From the NCBI GenBank assembly GCA_027923505.1, contig BROI01000022.1:604941-668940 (forward strand): a stretch of 64,000 nucleotides of DNA. The letters are read 5' to 3'. This document shows positions 1-10,247 of the stretch, in pieces; position 1 is the first letter of the stretch; the number at the start of each line of letters is the position of its first letter. Source of the DNA: Mayamaea pseudoterrestris. Its lineage: Eukaryota > Bacillariophyta > Bacillariophyceae > Sellaphorales > Sellaphoraceae. The position numbers were made by a program, and so were the translations under genes. Under the pieces are notes generated by a model. The model was not told where the DNA came from, did no database searches, and saw only the letters and a program-made list of their open reading frames with translations.

Positions 1-2442
1 TCCACGATTCTGCTTAAATCGCACAGCAATCACCTTCACGAATCGGTGCAGGCGTGGACCAACATTGACTCGCAGGTGCTCCTGTTGACGTTTCTACCAG
101 GACTGTTATTTGCGGATTCGATCGGCTTGAACGTTCATTTGTTTCGCAGCTCGTTCCTACAAAATTTCATCTTTGCGTTTCCCCTCGTGTTGGCCGGCAC
201 GACGCTGACGGCCTGCGTGGCCTACTACATGTTTCCCTACCAGTGGTCGTTCAACTTGTGCATGACGTTTGGAAGCATATTGTCGGCGACGGATCCGGTG
301 GCGGTGGCAGCCTTGTTGAACGAGCTTGGTGCGCCGCCGAGACTCAAGGTGCATATTAGTGGAGAAGCCTTGTTGAACGATGGGTCGGCCATTGTTTACT
401 TTTCAATCTTTTCCATGAAGTATCTTTACGAACTAGGGATTCAAGGTGTTGGAGAAGGTACGATCAACGATGTATAACATCGTTGACTGTCGCGTGTGCA
501 TGCTCAACCATTGCATCTACCCACCTGCAGACGTGGATTGGGCTCTTGGGGTAGCACTTTTCTTTCGGAAGTCACTGGGAGGAGTTGCCATTGGATTATT
601 CTTTGGCTTGTCCATTTGCCTTGCGCTAAAGCTGTTTAATCGTCGATTTACGCGAGAAGAAAACGTGGCCGAGGTCTCATCCATACTTGGGTTGGTGTAC
701 ATTAACTACTTTTGTGCCGACTACGTGTGGGAAACCTCGGGGGTGATTGCTACCGTGTTTGCAGGACTAACGGTAAAGCTGTTTGGAAGCGCCATGTTGA
801 ACGATGGGAAGCTAATGAACGATTTCTGGACCCTTTTGGAGCATGTACTCAACACTGTACTCTTTACGCTCGGTAAGTGAAGCCCATCAGCTACTCGCAC
901 TTGTCCGACAAGATTTGCTGCTCACCACCTATATTTACGACAGGAGGTGTAGTCTACGGGAACATTCTAGTAGAAGACCAGTTCAACGGCAAGGAATGGG
1001 CTTACCTCTTTTTACTCTATGTCATGCTTGGTATAATTCGATCAGTGCTCTTTCTAGTTGCGTACCCAGTGACAAAGAATATCGGGTTGAAGACTTCTTG
1101 GCAAGAACAAGTGTTCCAGGTTCATGCAGGCCTCCGCGGTGCTGTTGGAATTGCTCTGGCGCTTTCTTTGAACAGCCAGGTTAGAATCATCTCCTCAGGC
1201 GGCGACGTCGATCCTCTATACCACGAGCAGACTCAAAGAGTTTTTGGTTTTGTTGGAGGAATTGCACTGCTGACACTTGTCATTAATGCGCCAACATGCA
1301 AACCACTTTTAAAATATCTCAAACTCTCCGAGTCGAGCGAGACCAGAGGAAAGATACTGGATGCTTATCGCACACGTTTTAGGAGACATGCTATACACGA
1401 AATGGTCTGCCTTTTGTCGCAGCCTCGCTTTGGTTACGTCAATTTTGCTATTGTTCAGAGTCACGTCTCATTCGTTTCAGACCTTACGAGATCACAGCTA
1501 CGAGAAGCTGTCGACCGGCACAAGGAAATGACACCCATTGACGAATACAACGCGCCCCAACTCGGTGGAATTATGCCTTTCATTGTCAATGACACGGGTG
1601 AATCTGTTGCAGGAGCAGGGCCAGAATTGTCTAGCGACCAAGTGCTGCTGGAAACTAATGCTCCTGCAGAGACTTCGAGCGATGCTGTTCAGCACGATGC
1701 GCAAGAGTGCAGAACCCTTTTTCTTGACATTCTTAGATCTGCATACGCTATGCAGATAGCGGAAGGTGAGCTAGTTCAGAGGCAGTTTCTCACTGTTGCA
1801 CTCGAACAGTCACTGGATCTTGCGCACGACCAGGTTGCTCAAGGGGCATCACTCGCGGACTGGGATTACGTCAAGCTCCTTGACCCAGCTTTCAGCAGAC
1901 TGGACCGATCGTTAAAGAAGATGCCAGCTGCTCTACATTGTCTTGACTCGGTACGCCCTGGTATGCATGGACGTTGGAAGCAAGCTAGCAAGCGTTTCAC
2001 GACGGAGCGGGCACTGGCATTCATGGCGGCTCATCGTTACGCACAAGAGTTTTTTCGACGCGAATTCGAGAATGCCGAGCATGAGCTATCCAAGGCGGGC
2101 GAGTTAGTCGTCCGAGAAAGCCAGTTGCAATATTTGAAAGCGGAAGCAATATTGAAAAAGCAAGAGCCCAGCGATCTGGAACAAGCCGTCTCTCACAAGT
2201 TCTGCTCCATCCTATTGAACTCGTTGATCATTTATGTTGGGCGATTGGTGGAACAGGGTCTCCTTAAGGACGAAGAAGCAGAACATTGGGTTGCAGAAGT
2301 TGAAGTTGAGCTTGCGGACGTTAACGCTTGCTCTCGATCTCACTCTGTTCGTTCCCGTCAATGCAGCGACAAGGGCCGATTGAAAAGCATTCTTGACGTG
2401 GACGGTATAATCCCCGGCGCTGCTAGAAGTCAGTCGCTTTAA
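1..2442 (+). CDS. Na+/H+ exchanger (CPA1/NHE family), copy A, 5'-truncated by window edge
   Basis: The reading frame is open from base 1 and clearly continues upstream. I read three exons: 1-457, 531-872 and 944-2442 (introns of 73 and 71 nt, GT-AG, both phase 1), giving 765 residues ending at TAA. The visible part is the exchanger membrane domain followed by a long cytoplasmic tail. It contains FGSILSATDPVAVAALLNEL, the GEALLND motif with the acidic ion-binding Asp, and GLRGAVGIALALSL in the late helices, all typical of the NHE branch of CPA1. The family exchanges Na+ (or K+) for H+ across plasma or endomembranes. The gene is a close paralog of the one at 4719-7513: the membrane halves are nearly collinear and the 873-943 intron sits where the paralog has its intron, while the 458-530 intron is missing from the paralog. 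Compartment cannot be judged because the N-terminus is outside the window. Confidence 0.93.
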
Positions 2443-2725
2443 CCTTTTTAGTGCCGTAGAATGCTAGTACAAATAATTAGACAGCAGCGAAAACGATTTA
2501 TTTTAGAGGAAACAATTTCAACTGGTGGCGCTAGCCAGCTTGTGCCGTGTGCGGTCGATCGCCAGGGGATGTTTGGCTTTCCTATAGTTAAAAAGTCTTG
2601 AAGCATCCAAAAGAAAGTCGTCGGCTCGGAGCGCCTGGTAATGTAAGCTGATTATGGATGCTGCACTTGTTCCAATTTCTACCCGGTGCAACGAGGATGT
2701 AGGCTTAGTAACTTTCCAATTTGCA

Positions 2726-4414
2726 TTACAACATTTCAATCCCCTCGCAGTCAAGTTGTAAGATGTCCGTCTTGCAGCCGAGCAGAGTCGACAGGTTTGG
2801 CGCAGTCCTGCCCAGATCGCCATGGCACCACTCCTTCACGTAGGTCCCAGCATCAGTACTAATGTGCAGAATGAAATGGTGGTCATCCGTTCGCTCGATG
2901 CGGCAGGACAAGACATGTCGGACCCGCGTCATGTTGACTCGACGATGTAAGACGCGAATCGGCGTCTTTTGCTGAATTTGTAATGGAAATGTATGCAGTT
3001 GCAGCTGCTCTTGTAAGTTCTCAATGCTAGTAAATGGCTTCTCGCTCCAGCAGTAACATGCATAGTGCTTGATCTTTTCTTCCGTCTCCGCTTGCAAAGA
3101 CGAATACGCCGCAGCGCGCACAAACGATAGATCAGGCGAGACATCCACACCCAGAGGATTGCATCCATACGCCCTTGACGGGTCCTTAATGTTCAAAGTA
3201 GGTATAGTTGTATTGCTTGCAGCGTCACCGTTTATTGCCGTGTGATTAATCGCATTCACAATCTGCACCAAATCTGGCTTCGTTGGCATGCGCAATGCAT
3301 CCGTGACTTCACATACAAAGGGGCGCCCACAAATGCTTTTGTCTGTCGGAACTTGCGTAGGAAGCATCATGCGCACGTCCATATCTTCTCGACCCGACGC
3401 GTGAAACTTGATCATGCCGAATTGGACGCCACTAGTAAGTGGCACATGTTCCTCGTTGAGTGACGAAACGCCACCAACGTGACGCTCCATCACCGCAACG
3501 ATTTGTTCCTCCACCGAAGTTACTCCCAGACGTCGCTTCTTGCTAGGCTCACCGTCGACTACGTCATGACTTGGTACGAAAAAGGGAGTCTGCGAAACAT
3601 CGCGACGCGACTTGGTATACTTGGCACCAAGGTAGAATGGCTTGCGCCAAACAGCCACGTCAATACTTAATTCGCCAGTCATCTTTGACATTAATATATC
3701 ATCATCATGCTTGGATGCATACTGCGACGTTGCCAAGGCCTGGTTGATGGACCATATTCTCGTGTCCAGTGTGCGTTCAATACGTTCCTCGTGATTGACC
3801 CGCGGATCTCCTCCCTGCGAAACGTCCAGTTGCTTGCGCTGCCGCCTCGTCCGGCGACTTTGTTGCTGCGTCAAGGGATTCGCCGGAATGAGGTCCATTG
3901 GTCGAGGCATTTCCGTTGGAAGGGTCAAGAGGACGTGGACGCAAAGGTAGCCCTGCTCCTCGTTGATTATCTCTGCAGGATACTTAGCTTCCATTTCCCA
4001 CAGTGGCATTTGCGAAAGACGTTCAATGCAGTCATCCAGTTGCTTCGTCGCATACTTTTTGAGTCGATCCGCAAACGTACTAATGGGTGTACTACTTTTA
4101 GTCGCGCCGGCTTTCTGCTGGATCGCCAGCTTGTATCGATGCACCAAGTCTCCCGGGAGAACGATTCGTGGAAGATGGTTCATGTTGACAGTACTACTGC
4201 CGTGGACGAAGCGATTGCTACGCGTGCCGCCGTAGAGTTTCGTTGCTTCTTGCACCGCATGCGCCAGGCGCTGCTGGAGCGAGTTTTCGTCGCCGTCTTG
4301 CCAAAAGCCGAGGCAGACAAAGCAACGCTCGTCCTTGTTGATGCATTCTGAATTTGGTGCTTTCTCCGAGTTTCCATGAACATATTGACAGCAATTTTTG
4401 CAAAGGTGAACCAT
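2726..4414 (-). CDS. PUS10: tRNA pseudouridine synthase Pus10
   Basis: Single-exon gene of 562 residues on the minus strand, lying between the two exchanger paralogs and converging with copy A (283 bp between stop codons). The N-terminus has two CxxC pairs (Cys5/Cys8 and Cys31/Cys34), the usual zinc-binding start of Pus10. KPFYLGAKYTKSRRDVSQTP (259-278) and GREDMDVRMM (341-350) are Pus10 signatures; the acidic residues in the latter include the catalytic Asp. The C-terminus has TYVKEW, then HGDLGRTAPNLSTLLGC, as in the family's terminal catalytic region. Pus10 makes pseudouridine 54/55 in the tRNA T-loop of archaea and some eukaryotes, and in animals has nuclear and cytoplasmic roles. The start at 4414 is the first Met before the CxxC pair. 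The spacer with NHE copy B (304 bp) is probably a shared divergent promoter. Confidence 0.93.
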   Translation of the reverse strand: MVHLCKNCCQYVHGNSEKAPNSECINKDERCFVCLGFWQDGDENSLQQRLAHAVQEATKLYGGTRSNRFVHGSSTVNMNHLPRIVLPGDLVHRYKLAIQQKAGATKSSTPISTFADRLKKYATKQLDDCIERLSQMPLWEMEAKYPAEIINEEQGYLCVHVLLTLPTEMPRPMDLIPANPLTQQQSRRTRRQRKQLDVSQGGDPRVNHEERIERTLDTRIWSINQALATSQYASKHDDDILMSKMTGELSIDVAVWRKPFYLGAKYTKSRRDVSQTPFFVPSHDVVDGEPSKKRRLGVTSVEEQIVAVMERHVGGVSSLNEEHVPLTSGVQFGMIKFHASGREDMDVRMMLPTQVPTDKSICGRPFVCEVTDALRMPTKPDLVQIVNAINHTAINGDAASNTTIPTLNIKDPSRAYGCNPLGVDVSPDLSFVRAAAYSSLQAETEEKIKHYACYCWSEKPFTSIENLQEQLQLHTFPLQIQQKTPIRVLHRRVNMTRVRHVLSCRIERTDDHHFILHISTDAGTYVKEWCHGDLGRTAPNLSTLLGCKTDILQLDCEGIEML

Positions 4415-4718
4415 ACTATGTTGCTGTCAGGTTGCGGGATCAGGATGCCAGTCGAATGCGCATTGAAAAAAAAATGCGAAGACGAGTGGTGCAAAAGCAT
4501 GTCGCACCAGTACACATTAGATCGCAGCGGTTTTCGAATCGGAACGTAACGGATCCAAGATCAAAAGATCCACAAGCGATCACAGTCGAGAGCGCTTCTG
4601 TACTACATAATGAACAACACTTCGTTCCATCAAGCTTGCGATATATTATACAGTCTGCTAGCTTCACCGAGTCTTGATAGTTGGTCGTATACGGAAAATG
4701 AATATATGATCCTTCACA
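4415..4718. promoter_or_regulatory. Divergent 5' spacer between PUS10 and NHE copy B
   Basis: This 304-bp stretch separates the start codons of PUS10 (minus) and the second exchanger (plus). Open frames cross it on both strands but match nothing and are poor in initiation context. I infer a bidirectional promoter. No TATA box or other motif could be assigned with confidence. Confidence 0.45.
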
Positions 4719-7513
4719 ATGCATCTGCATGTTACGTTCGTTTTCCTCGCTCTTGCTCTGTTCGCAAATTCCATTGCTGCGCAGCGACATGGACTCACGG
4801 AGGGTATGCGGAATGAAAACAACAAAATTGCTGCATCTAGAAATGTCAAAGCTGGAGGTGACTGCAACGGCATAGAATTTGTGTCTGCTACTGACAACCA
4901 GCTTGTCGAGCGCGCCGTTGTCGAAACGACGAGCGATGAATCCTTGTCCAGCAGCAACAACAACGCCACCGAAACCATACTGGAGAACGAGGCGGAGCAC
5001 GCCGATGCCGTTCTCTTTCCTTCCTTTTGCGTCACCATTGGAGCCGTCGTTTACTTGGCACTGACGCGCGTCAAGTGGCTGACCAACACGTTGCCATACA
5101 CGGCTGTGTGCTTTACCATTGGCGCGTCGATTGGCGCCGCCACGTTGCGGCGTAGCTCTTCCGACAATATACTGCACGATTCGGTGCAAATTTGGACCAG
5201 CATTGACGCGGAAGTCTTGCTGCTCGTCTTTTTGCCTGGCTTAATCTTTCGCGACGCCTACGGATTGAACGTTCACTTGCTGCGCGTCTCGTTGCTTCAA
5301 AACATCATCTTTGCCGTCCCCTTGGTCTTGGCGGGAACCACCTTGACGGCTCTCGTTGGATACTACATGCTGCCGTATGGCTGGTCCTTTAACTTGTGCA
5401 TGACGTTTGGAAGTATATTGTCAGCGACGGATCCAGTCGCCGTGGCAGCCTTGCTCAATGAGCTTGGAGCTCCGCCACGCCTCAAGATTCACATTAGTGG
5501 GGAAGCTTTGCTGAACGATGGATCCGCCATTGTGTTCTTCTCCATCTTTGTGCTACGCTTCCTGTATGAACTGGGAATTGCAGGCGTTGGAGAAGACGTT
5601 GGTGTTGCGCGAGGCGTTGCCTTGTTTTTCCAAAAGTCACTCGGCGGGGTTGCCGTCGGTTTGTTCTTTGGCTTGGCCATGTTGCTCATGCTCAAGCTCC
5701 ACAACCGACGATTCTCACGGGAGGACAGCGTGTCGGAAGTTGCGGCTGTATTGGGACTGGCTTACGTCGGCTACTTTACCTCCGACTACGTTTGGATGAC
5801 GAGCGGCGTCATTGCCACACTCACGGCTGGCGTCACCGTCAAGTATTTGGGACAAGCCTTGGTGAATGACGAAAAGCTCATGGATGACTTTTGGTCGCTG
5901 CTGGAGCATTTGCTCAACACTGTTTTATTTCATTTTGGGTACGTAATGAAAAAGTACTATTTGACTGAAACATGTGTGCGTTCATTTTCAGCACCTTGCT
6001 AACTTTTTTACTTTTGCATGCAGGAGGCTTGGTGTGGAGTGACAGCCTCATAAACGGCGCTTTCGGTCCGAAATTGTGGGCGAACATTGTTCTGCTTTAT
6101 GTAATGTTGACCATTATCAGGGCGGTGCTGTTCTTTGCCGTTTATCCATTGACAAGGCGGATTGGACTTGGAACAAGTATTCAGGAAACTATCTTTCAAA
6201 TTCATGGCGGTTTGCGTGGTGCGGTTGGCATCGCGTTGGCGCTCTCACTCGACAGCGAAGTCAGCCATCTTACCGAAGGCGGACAAGTCGATCCTATATA
6301 TCGCGAGCAGACTCGTCAGGTGTTTGCTTTGGTGGGAGGAATTGCGTTCATGACACTCGTCATTAACGCGCCAACCTGCAAACCACTGCTTCGCTACACG
6401 AAGCTTTCTGAATCAAGTCAATCAAGGAAGAAGATTATTGACAGTTTTCGGGCCGATTTCCAAAGATTGGCTGTTCAAGATATGGTCGGGCTTTTGACAC
6501 AGTCGCGCTTTCGTTTTGTAAACTTTGCCGTGATTAAGTGCCATGTTCCTTTCCTGAGAAATCTGACAAAGTCACAGTTGATGGATGCGATAGAATACCA
6601 CCGGGATACGACTCCAACGAAAGACTACAATGCACCAGAACTTGGCGGCATTATACCTTTTATAGATAATGATATGCAGACACAAGACGTTGCCGCGACA
6701 GATGTGCTTCGCGGCGATGCGCCCATGCACCAAGATCGGCCGAAGCGTACTCGAGAATACACTTCGACTTTGCGAATCATGATGCCGGAAGAGCCGAAAA
6801 ATGTCCTGGAGTGTCGCTTGCTTTTCCTTTCCATGTTACGGTATGCCTATCAAGCTCAGATTGCCAGTGGCGAGTTGGCCGATCGCGAGTTTCTTGCGCT
6901 GGCGCTGGAACAATCACTTGATTTGTCTAATGATCACGTTGCCAAGGGCGAACCACTCAATGACTGGGCGTTTGTGAACCTTGTTGATCCCTCGATTGTC
7001 AAGATTGGACGCAAATGGAAGTTGCAATCGGCGGTTTGCGCATGTCTTGATAGGGTCTACCCGAATGCGCACATGAGGTGGATGCACGCCAGAACGCGCC
7101 TAAACATTGATCGCGCGTTGTCATTCATGGCTGCCCATCAGTTTGCGCAAGAGTACTTTCATGAGGAGTTTAGTGGCGTTGACAATGAGCTAACGGAGGC
7201 TGGTAAAATGGTTATCGTTGAGAGCAAGATGCAGTGTAGCAAGGCCGAAACTGCTTTGAAAAAGGAGGATCCCAGCGTCGTTGAACGGGTCGTCTCGCAC
7301 AAATTTTGTTCGATCCTGTTGAGTTCCTCAATCGCTCACATTAAAGCGCTGGTGGAACAAGGGCTCTTAAAAGATGATGAAGCGGAGCATTGGGTTCAAG
7401 AGGTGGAGAAGGATCTCTCTATTGTGGATGCGTGTACCGAGGCGCATGGTTTGGGCGAAAACGGGAAGAGACCAACTGAAGAGGCTGGTGATTGTGACAT
7501 CCCCGCAGATTAG
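4719..7513 (+). CDS. Na+/H+ exchanger (CPA1/NHE family), copy B, complete
   Basis: Start ATG at 4719 is followed by a signal-peptide-like leader of about 21 residues, then a short Ser/Asn-rich segment and the exchanger domain. With a GT-AG intron at 5939-5991 (53 nt) the exons 4719-5938 and 5992-7513 give 913 residues. Key parts are FGSILSATDPVAVAALLNEL (230-249), ISGEALLND with Asp267, and GGLRGAVGIALA from about 479. The C-terminal 400 residues form a soluble tail shared with copy A. The donor context reads GGG|GTACGT-like with one G more than the paralog's phase predicts. The older acceptor at 6023 would then shift frame, so the acceptor at 5991 is needed and adds ten residues (TLLTFLLLHA) inside a membrane helix. 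NHE proteins exchange Na+/K+ for H+. The leader suggests insertion through the secretory pathway. The family call is secure; the splice choice is not. Confidence 0.9.
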
Positions 7514-7648
7514 CTTTCTATCGTCTGTTGAGAGACCGGTAAGCAGCTCCAGATAAGCAGAGGAGCGCGCACCATCCTCGCAGTCCGATCGAAACAGTTC
7601 TTGTTCGACAAGCAGTAGCTAAAAGAAAGCATAGCCACCGTTCGTGAC

Positions 7649-9147
7649 ATGTGCAACGTCAGCAGCCGCGCCAGCCCGCGCTCCCTTGCCCAGGCTCATC
7701 TTCGGATCTTTGGCAGGTCAACCAGACGACGAGGCTTCGACAATTTGCCTCTTCTTATCGGTACGCTTGTTCAATCTCCTACGAAACTGTATTTTACGAA
7801 GCAATCGACCTGGGCCATGAGATCCATCGTTGTTGGAGTGAGCCGTCGAGCGCCTCATCTCGGCTCACAATCTCGCGTTGGATACCATACTTCATCCATG
7901 CTCAACATGCTCGACCGTCACAAGCAACCAGACTTGACATCGCCATGGGCCGATCCAGCCATGCGTCAATACAAGTTTTGGAATCGAGAGCGCGATGCCA
8001 AGACTGGCGGAAAGTACTCGTACCTCATTGAAATGTCTCCGGAAAGTATAGTCAAGGAAGCTCGCATTCTAAGTTTGAGTGCCGACGTTGATGACGCGAG
8101 TGCAGCAGTGAATCAAGGGCCATTGCCGCTGGGAGCAAGTCTGATGGGAGTTGGAACAGACGTGAAAGACTTTGATGGGTGCCGGAGTGCATCGAGCAAG
8201 CCAAATGTACTCTTTGTCAGTCCCTCTTGCCCAAAGGCCGTTGACGTATTGCCCCAGGTGCTCGATGCCTTTCCTTCGATTGAATGGATCCATTGCCGAT
8301 CAGCTGGTATTGACTTTATTGTCTCTGATGACTTTTCCGAATTGACAAAGAAGCATAATATTCAAGTCACTAATGCAAAGGGTCAGTTTAGCAGCTCCCT
8401 AGCCGAGTATGCCTTGTTTGCGTTTGGCTATTTCGCCAAGGACCTTCCTCGACTGATGCGTCAAAAGAAGGAGCGTAACTGGGAAAACTACGACATTGAG
8501 GAACTCCGGGGCAAGACACTCGGCATTGTCGGATACGGAGACATTGGTCATGCCTGCGCCAAGCTGGCGACGGTCTACGGCATGCGAATCATTGCCTTGC
8601 GGCGCCATCCGTACTTGTCACGCGACGATCCTTACTGCAACGTTGTATACGGCACTGGCAAGGCCAGTCTGAACCAGCTCATGAGCGAATCGGACTATAT
8701 TGTTTGCAGTGCGCCATCTACAGGAGAAACTAGAGGCATGATCAATGCGGATGCATTCAAGGCCGTCAAGCAGGGTGCCGTCTTTTTGAATCTTGGTCGT
8801 GGACCCGTCGTTGACGAAGCGGCACTCATTGAGGCTTTGAAGAGCGGTCGACTGAGAGGGGCAGCCTTGGATGTCTTTGCCGAGGAGCCGCTACCGCAGT
8901 CATCTGAGCTATGGGACCTTCCCAACGTTTTGATCAGTCCTCACAATATGGTACGTTGCTTTGCCTTGAAAAATCGAGAGGCATTCTCACAAGCGTCCAT
9001 TTACAAACTGTCTTCTTTCTATTATTCCAGGATCAAACGACAACATTCATGCACGAGGCTACCGATTTCTTCTTGAACGAAAACCTGCCAAGGTTCCTTT
9101 GCGGCGAAGACCTACTAAATCCTGTCGATCCAGTGCTAGGCTATTAG
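7649..9147 (+). CDS. D-isomer-specific 2-hydroxyacid dehydrogenase, probably organellar
   Basis: Two exons, 7649-8950 and 9031-9147, with an 80-nt GT-AG intron in phase 0, give 472 residues. The nucleotide-binding fold shows GYGDIG (295-300). The catalytic triad of the family is visible as Arg384 in LGRGPVVDE, Glu412/413 in FAEEPLP and His432 in SPHN. The enzyme should reduce a 2-oxoacid such as glyoxylate, hydroxypyruvate or phosphohydroxypyruvate with NAD(P)H; which one cannot be told here. The N-terminal 90 residues are rich in Arg, Ser and His and look like a transit sequence. A second in-frame Met at 7817 starts a more classical mitochondrial-type presequence (MRSIVVGVSRRAPHLGSQSR), so that may be the true start. 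The intron removes 80 nt immediately after the catalytic His region, leaving a 38-residue last exon. Confidence 0.9.
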
Positions 9148-9385
9148 CAAATGTTATAACCTTGTTAGCTATTTTTACCACTGATGCTTACAATGTTATA
9201 CTCGTATGCCCGTATGCTGGCTATTCTTGAATGCACGACCAAGCCGATGGAAAAGGATTGTGAAACCACTGCGACTTCTCACGCGACTGATCAAAGAAAA
9301 CGGACGACGACGATGTGAGATCACCTTTGCAGCTATTACATGCCATCTTTGTCATCAAGTTGTCCAAGTTTGCTATAAAAGCAGC

Positions 9386-10159
9386 ATGGTTAAGCTACTA
9401 TCTGCCTCGTTCCCTGGCATTCTTGAAGCAACGCTCACCATATTACTGACAACGCTCGAAGATTGCGTTTGGCTCGTCCCCTTGGTGGCTCAAGCGACGG
9501 ACGCTAAAATCGCCCTTGCCCATGGCATCATTTTTGTGTCCACATTTGTCGGATTGAGTGTTTCCATCTGCGCACTGGCTATATTGATGGAAGGAGGCTT
9601 GGCTGCCAGTGTAAAAAATGCCGACTTGATACTGGAAGGCGCTGGCGCAATTCTTTGCTGGAGCTTGGCTGGCTACTTTTACTATAAAGCATGGAGCAAG
9701 AAGAGGCGGCGAGCCCAGCAGCGGCGAGAGCAAGAAGACTTGCGGCGTGAGAATGATACAGAATATGGAACAGTCGGTGCTGCTGCAGATGGTTCCGATG
9801 GCGAGGCGCATAGACTTGTCAAGGAAAATGACGCACCAAAAGGTGCAGAACCTTTTCAGTCAACAGAAATGGCCGAGGCCGATACAATACAACCATGGAT
9901 GATTATATCATTGACGGTTGCTGGATCGCTCGACGAAATATCCTACTTTCCTGGCCTCGTGGTTGGACAAATCTTTACTCCGGCCGAACTGTGCATTGGC
10001 ACCTTGCTGGCGTCCCTTTTAATTCTTGGACTAGTGAACTTGCTGGTTCAAAGATGCAAAGGGTGTCTCCGTATACTGGACAAGGTGCCATTGTATGCGG
10101 TGATTGCTTTATTCGCGGTTATATTAACCGTGCAAGTTGCGTGGGAGTTGCTCACATAG
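9386..10159 (+). CDS. Polytopic membrane protein, possible cation transporter with two acidic motifs
   Basis: From the ATG at 9386 the product has 257 residues and about six hydrophobic segments arranged as two groups of three. A charged Arg/Glu/Gln-rich cytoplasmic loop separates the groups (about 110-175). Each half starts with a membrane-embedded acidic motif: TTLEDCVWLVPL near residue 25 and GSLDEISYFPGLVVG near residue 181. This two-fold design with buried acidic residues recalls LysE/CadD/TerC-type and related cation transporters, but I cannot assign a family with certainty. The open frame extends upstream to an ATG at 9206. The extra 60 residues are basic and not membrane-like, so I take 9386 as the start. 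A TATAAAA sequence lies just before this ATG, too close to act as its own TATA box. The gene is convergent with the DnaJ gene (88 bp between stops). Confidence 0.6.
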   Translation: MVKLLSASFPGILEATLTILLTTLEDCVWLVPLVAQATDAKIALAHGIIFVSTFVGLSVSICALAILMEGGLAASVKNADLILEGAGAILCWSLAGYFYYKAWSKKRRRAQQRREQEDLRRENDTEYGTVGAAADGSDGEAHRLVKENDAPKGAEPFQSTEMAEADTIQPWMIISLTVAGSLDEISYFPGLVVGQIFTPAELCIGTLLASLLILGLVNLLVQRCKGCLRILDKVPLYAVIALFAVILTVQVAWELLT

Positions 10160-10247
10160 CTACTGCATGAGCAAAACGCTATCAAGCTGAAACGCTTTAT
10201 TAACAAGTAGAGCTATATATGTACATAGTTTGTTGCTACCAACTGCT

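Noticed and set aside
9206-9385. Upstream in-frame ATG extending the membrane protein by 60 residues
   Set aside because: The added part is basic and not membrane-like; the Met at 9386 directly precedes the first helix.
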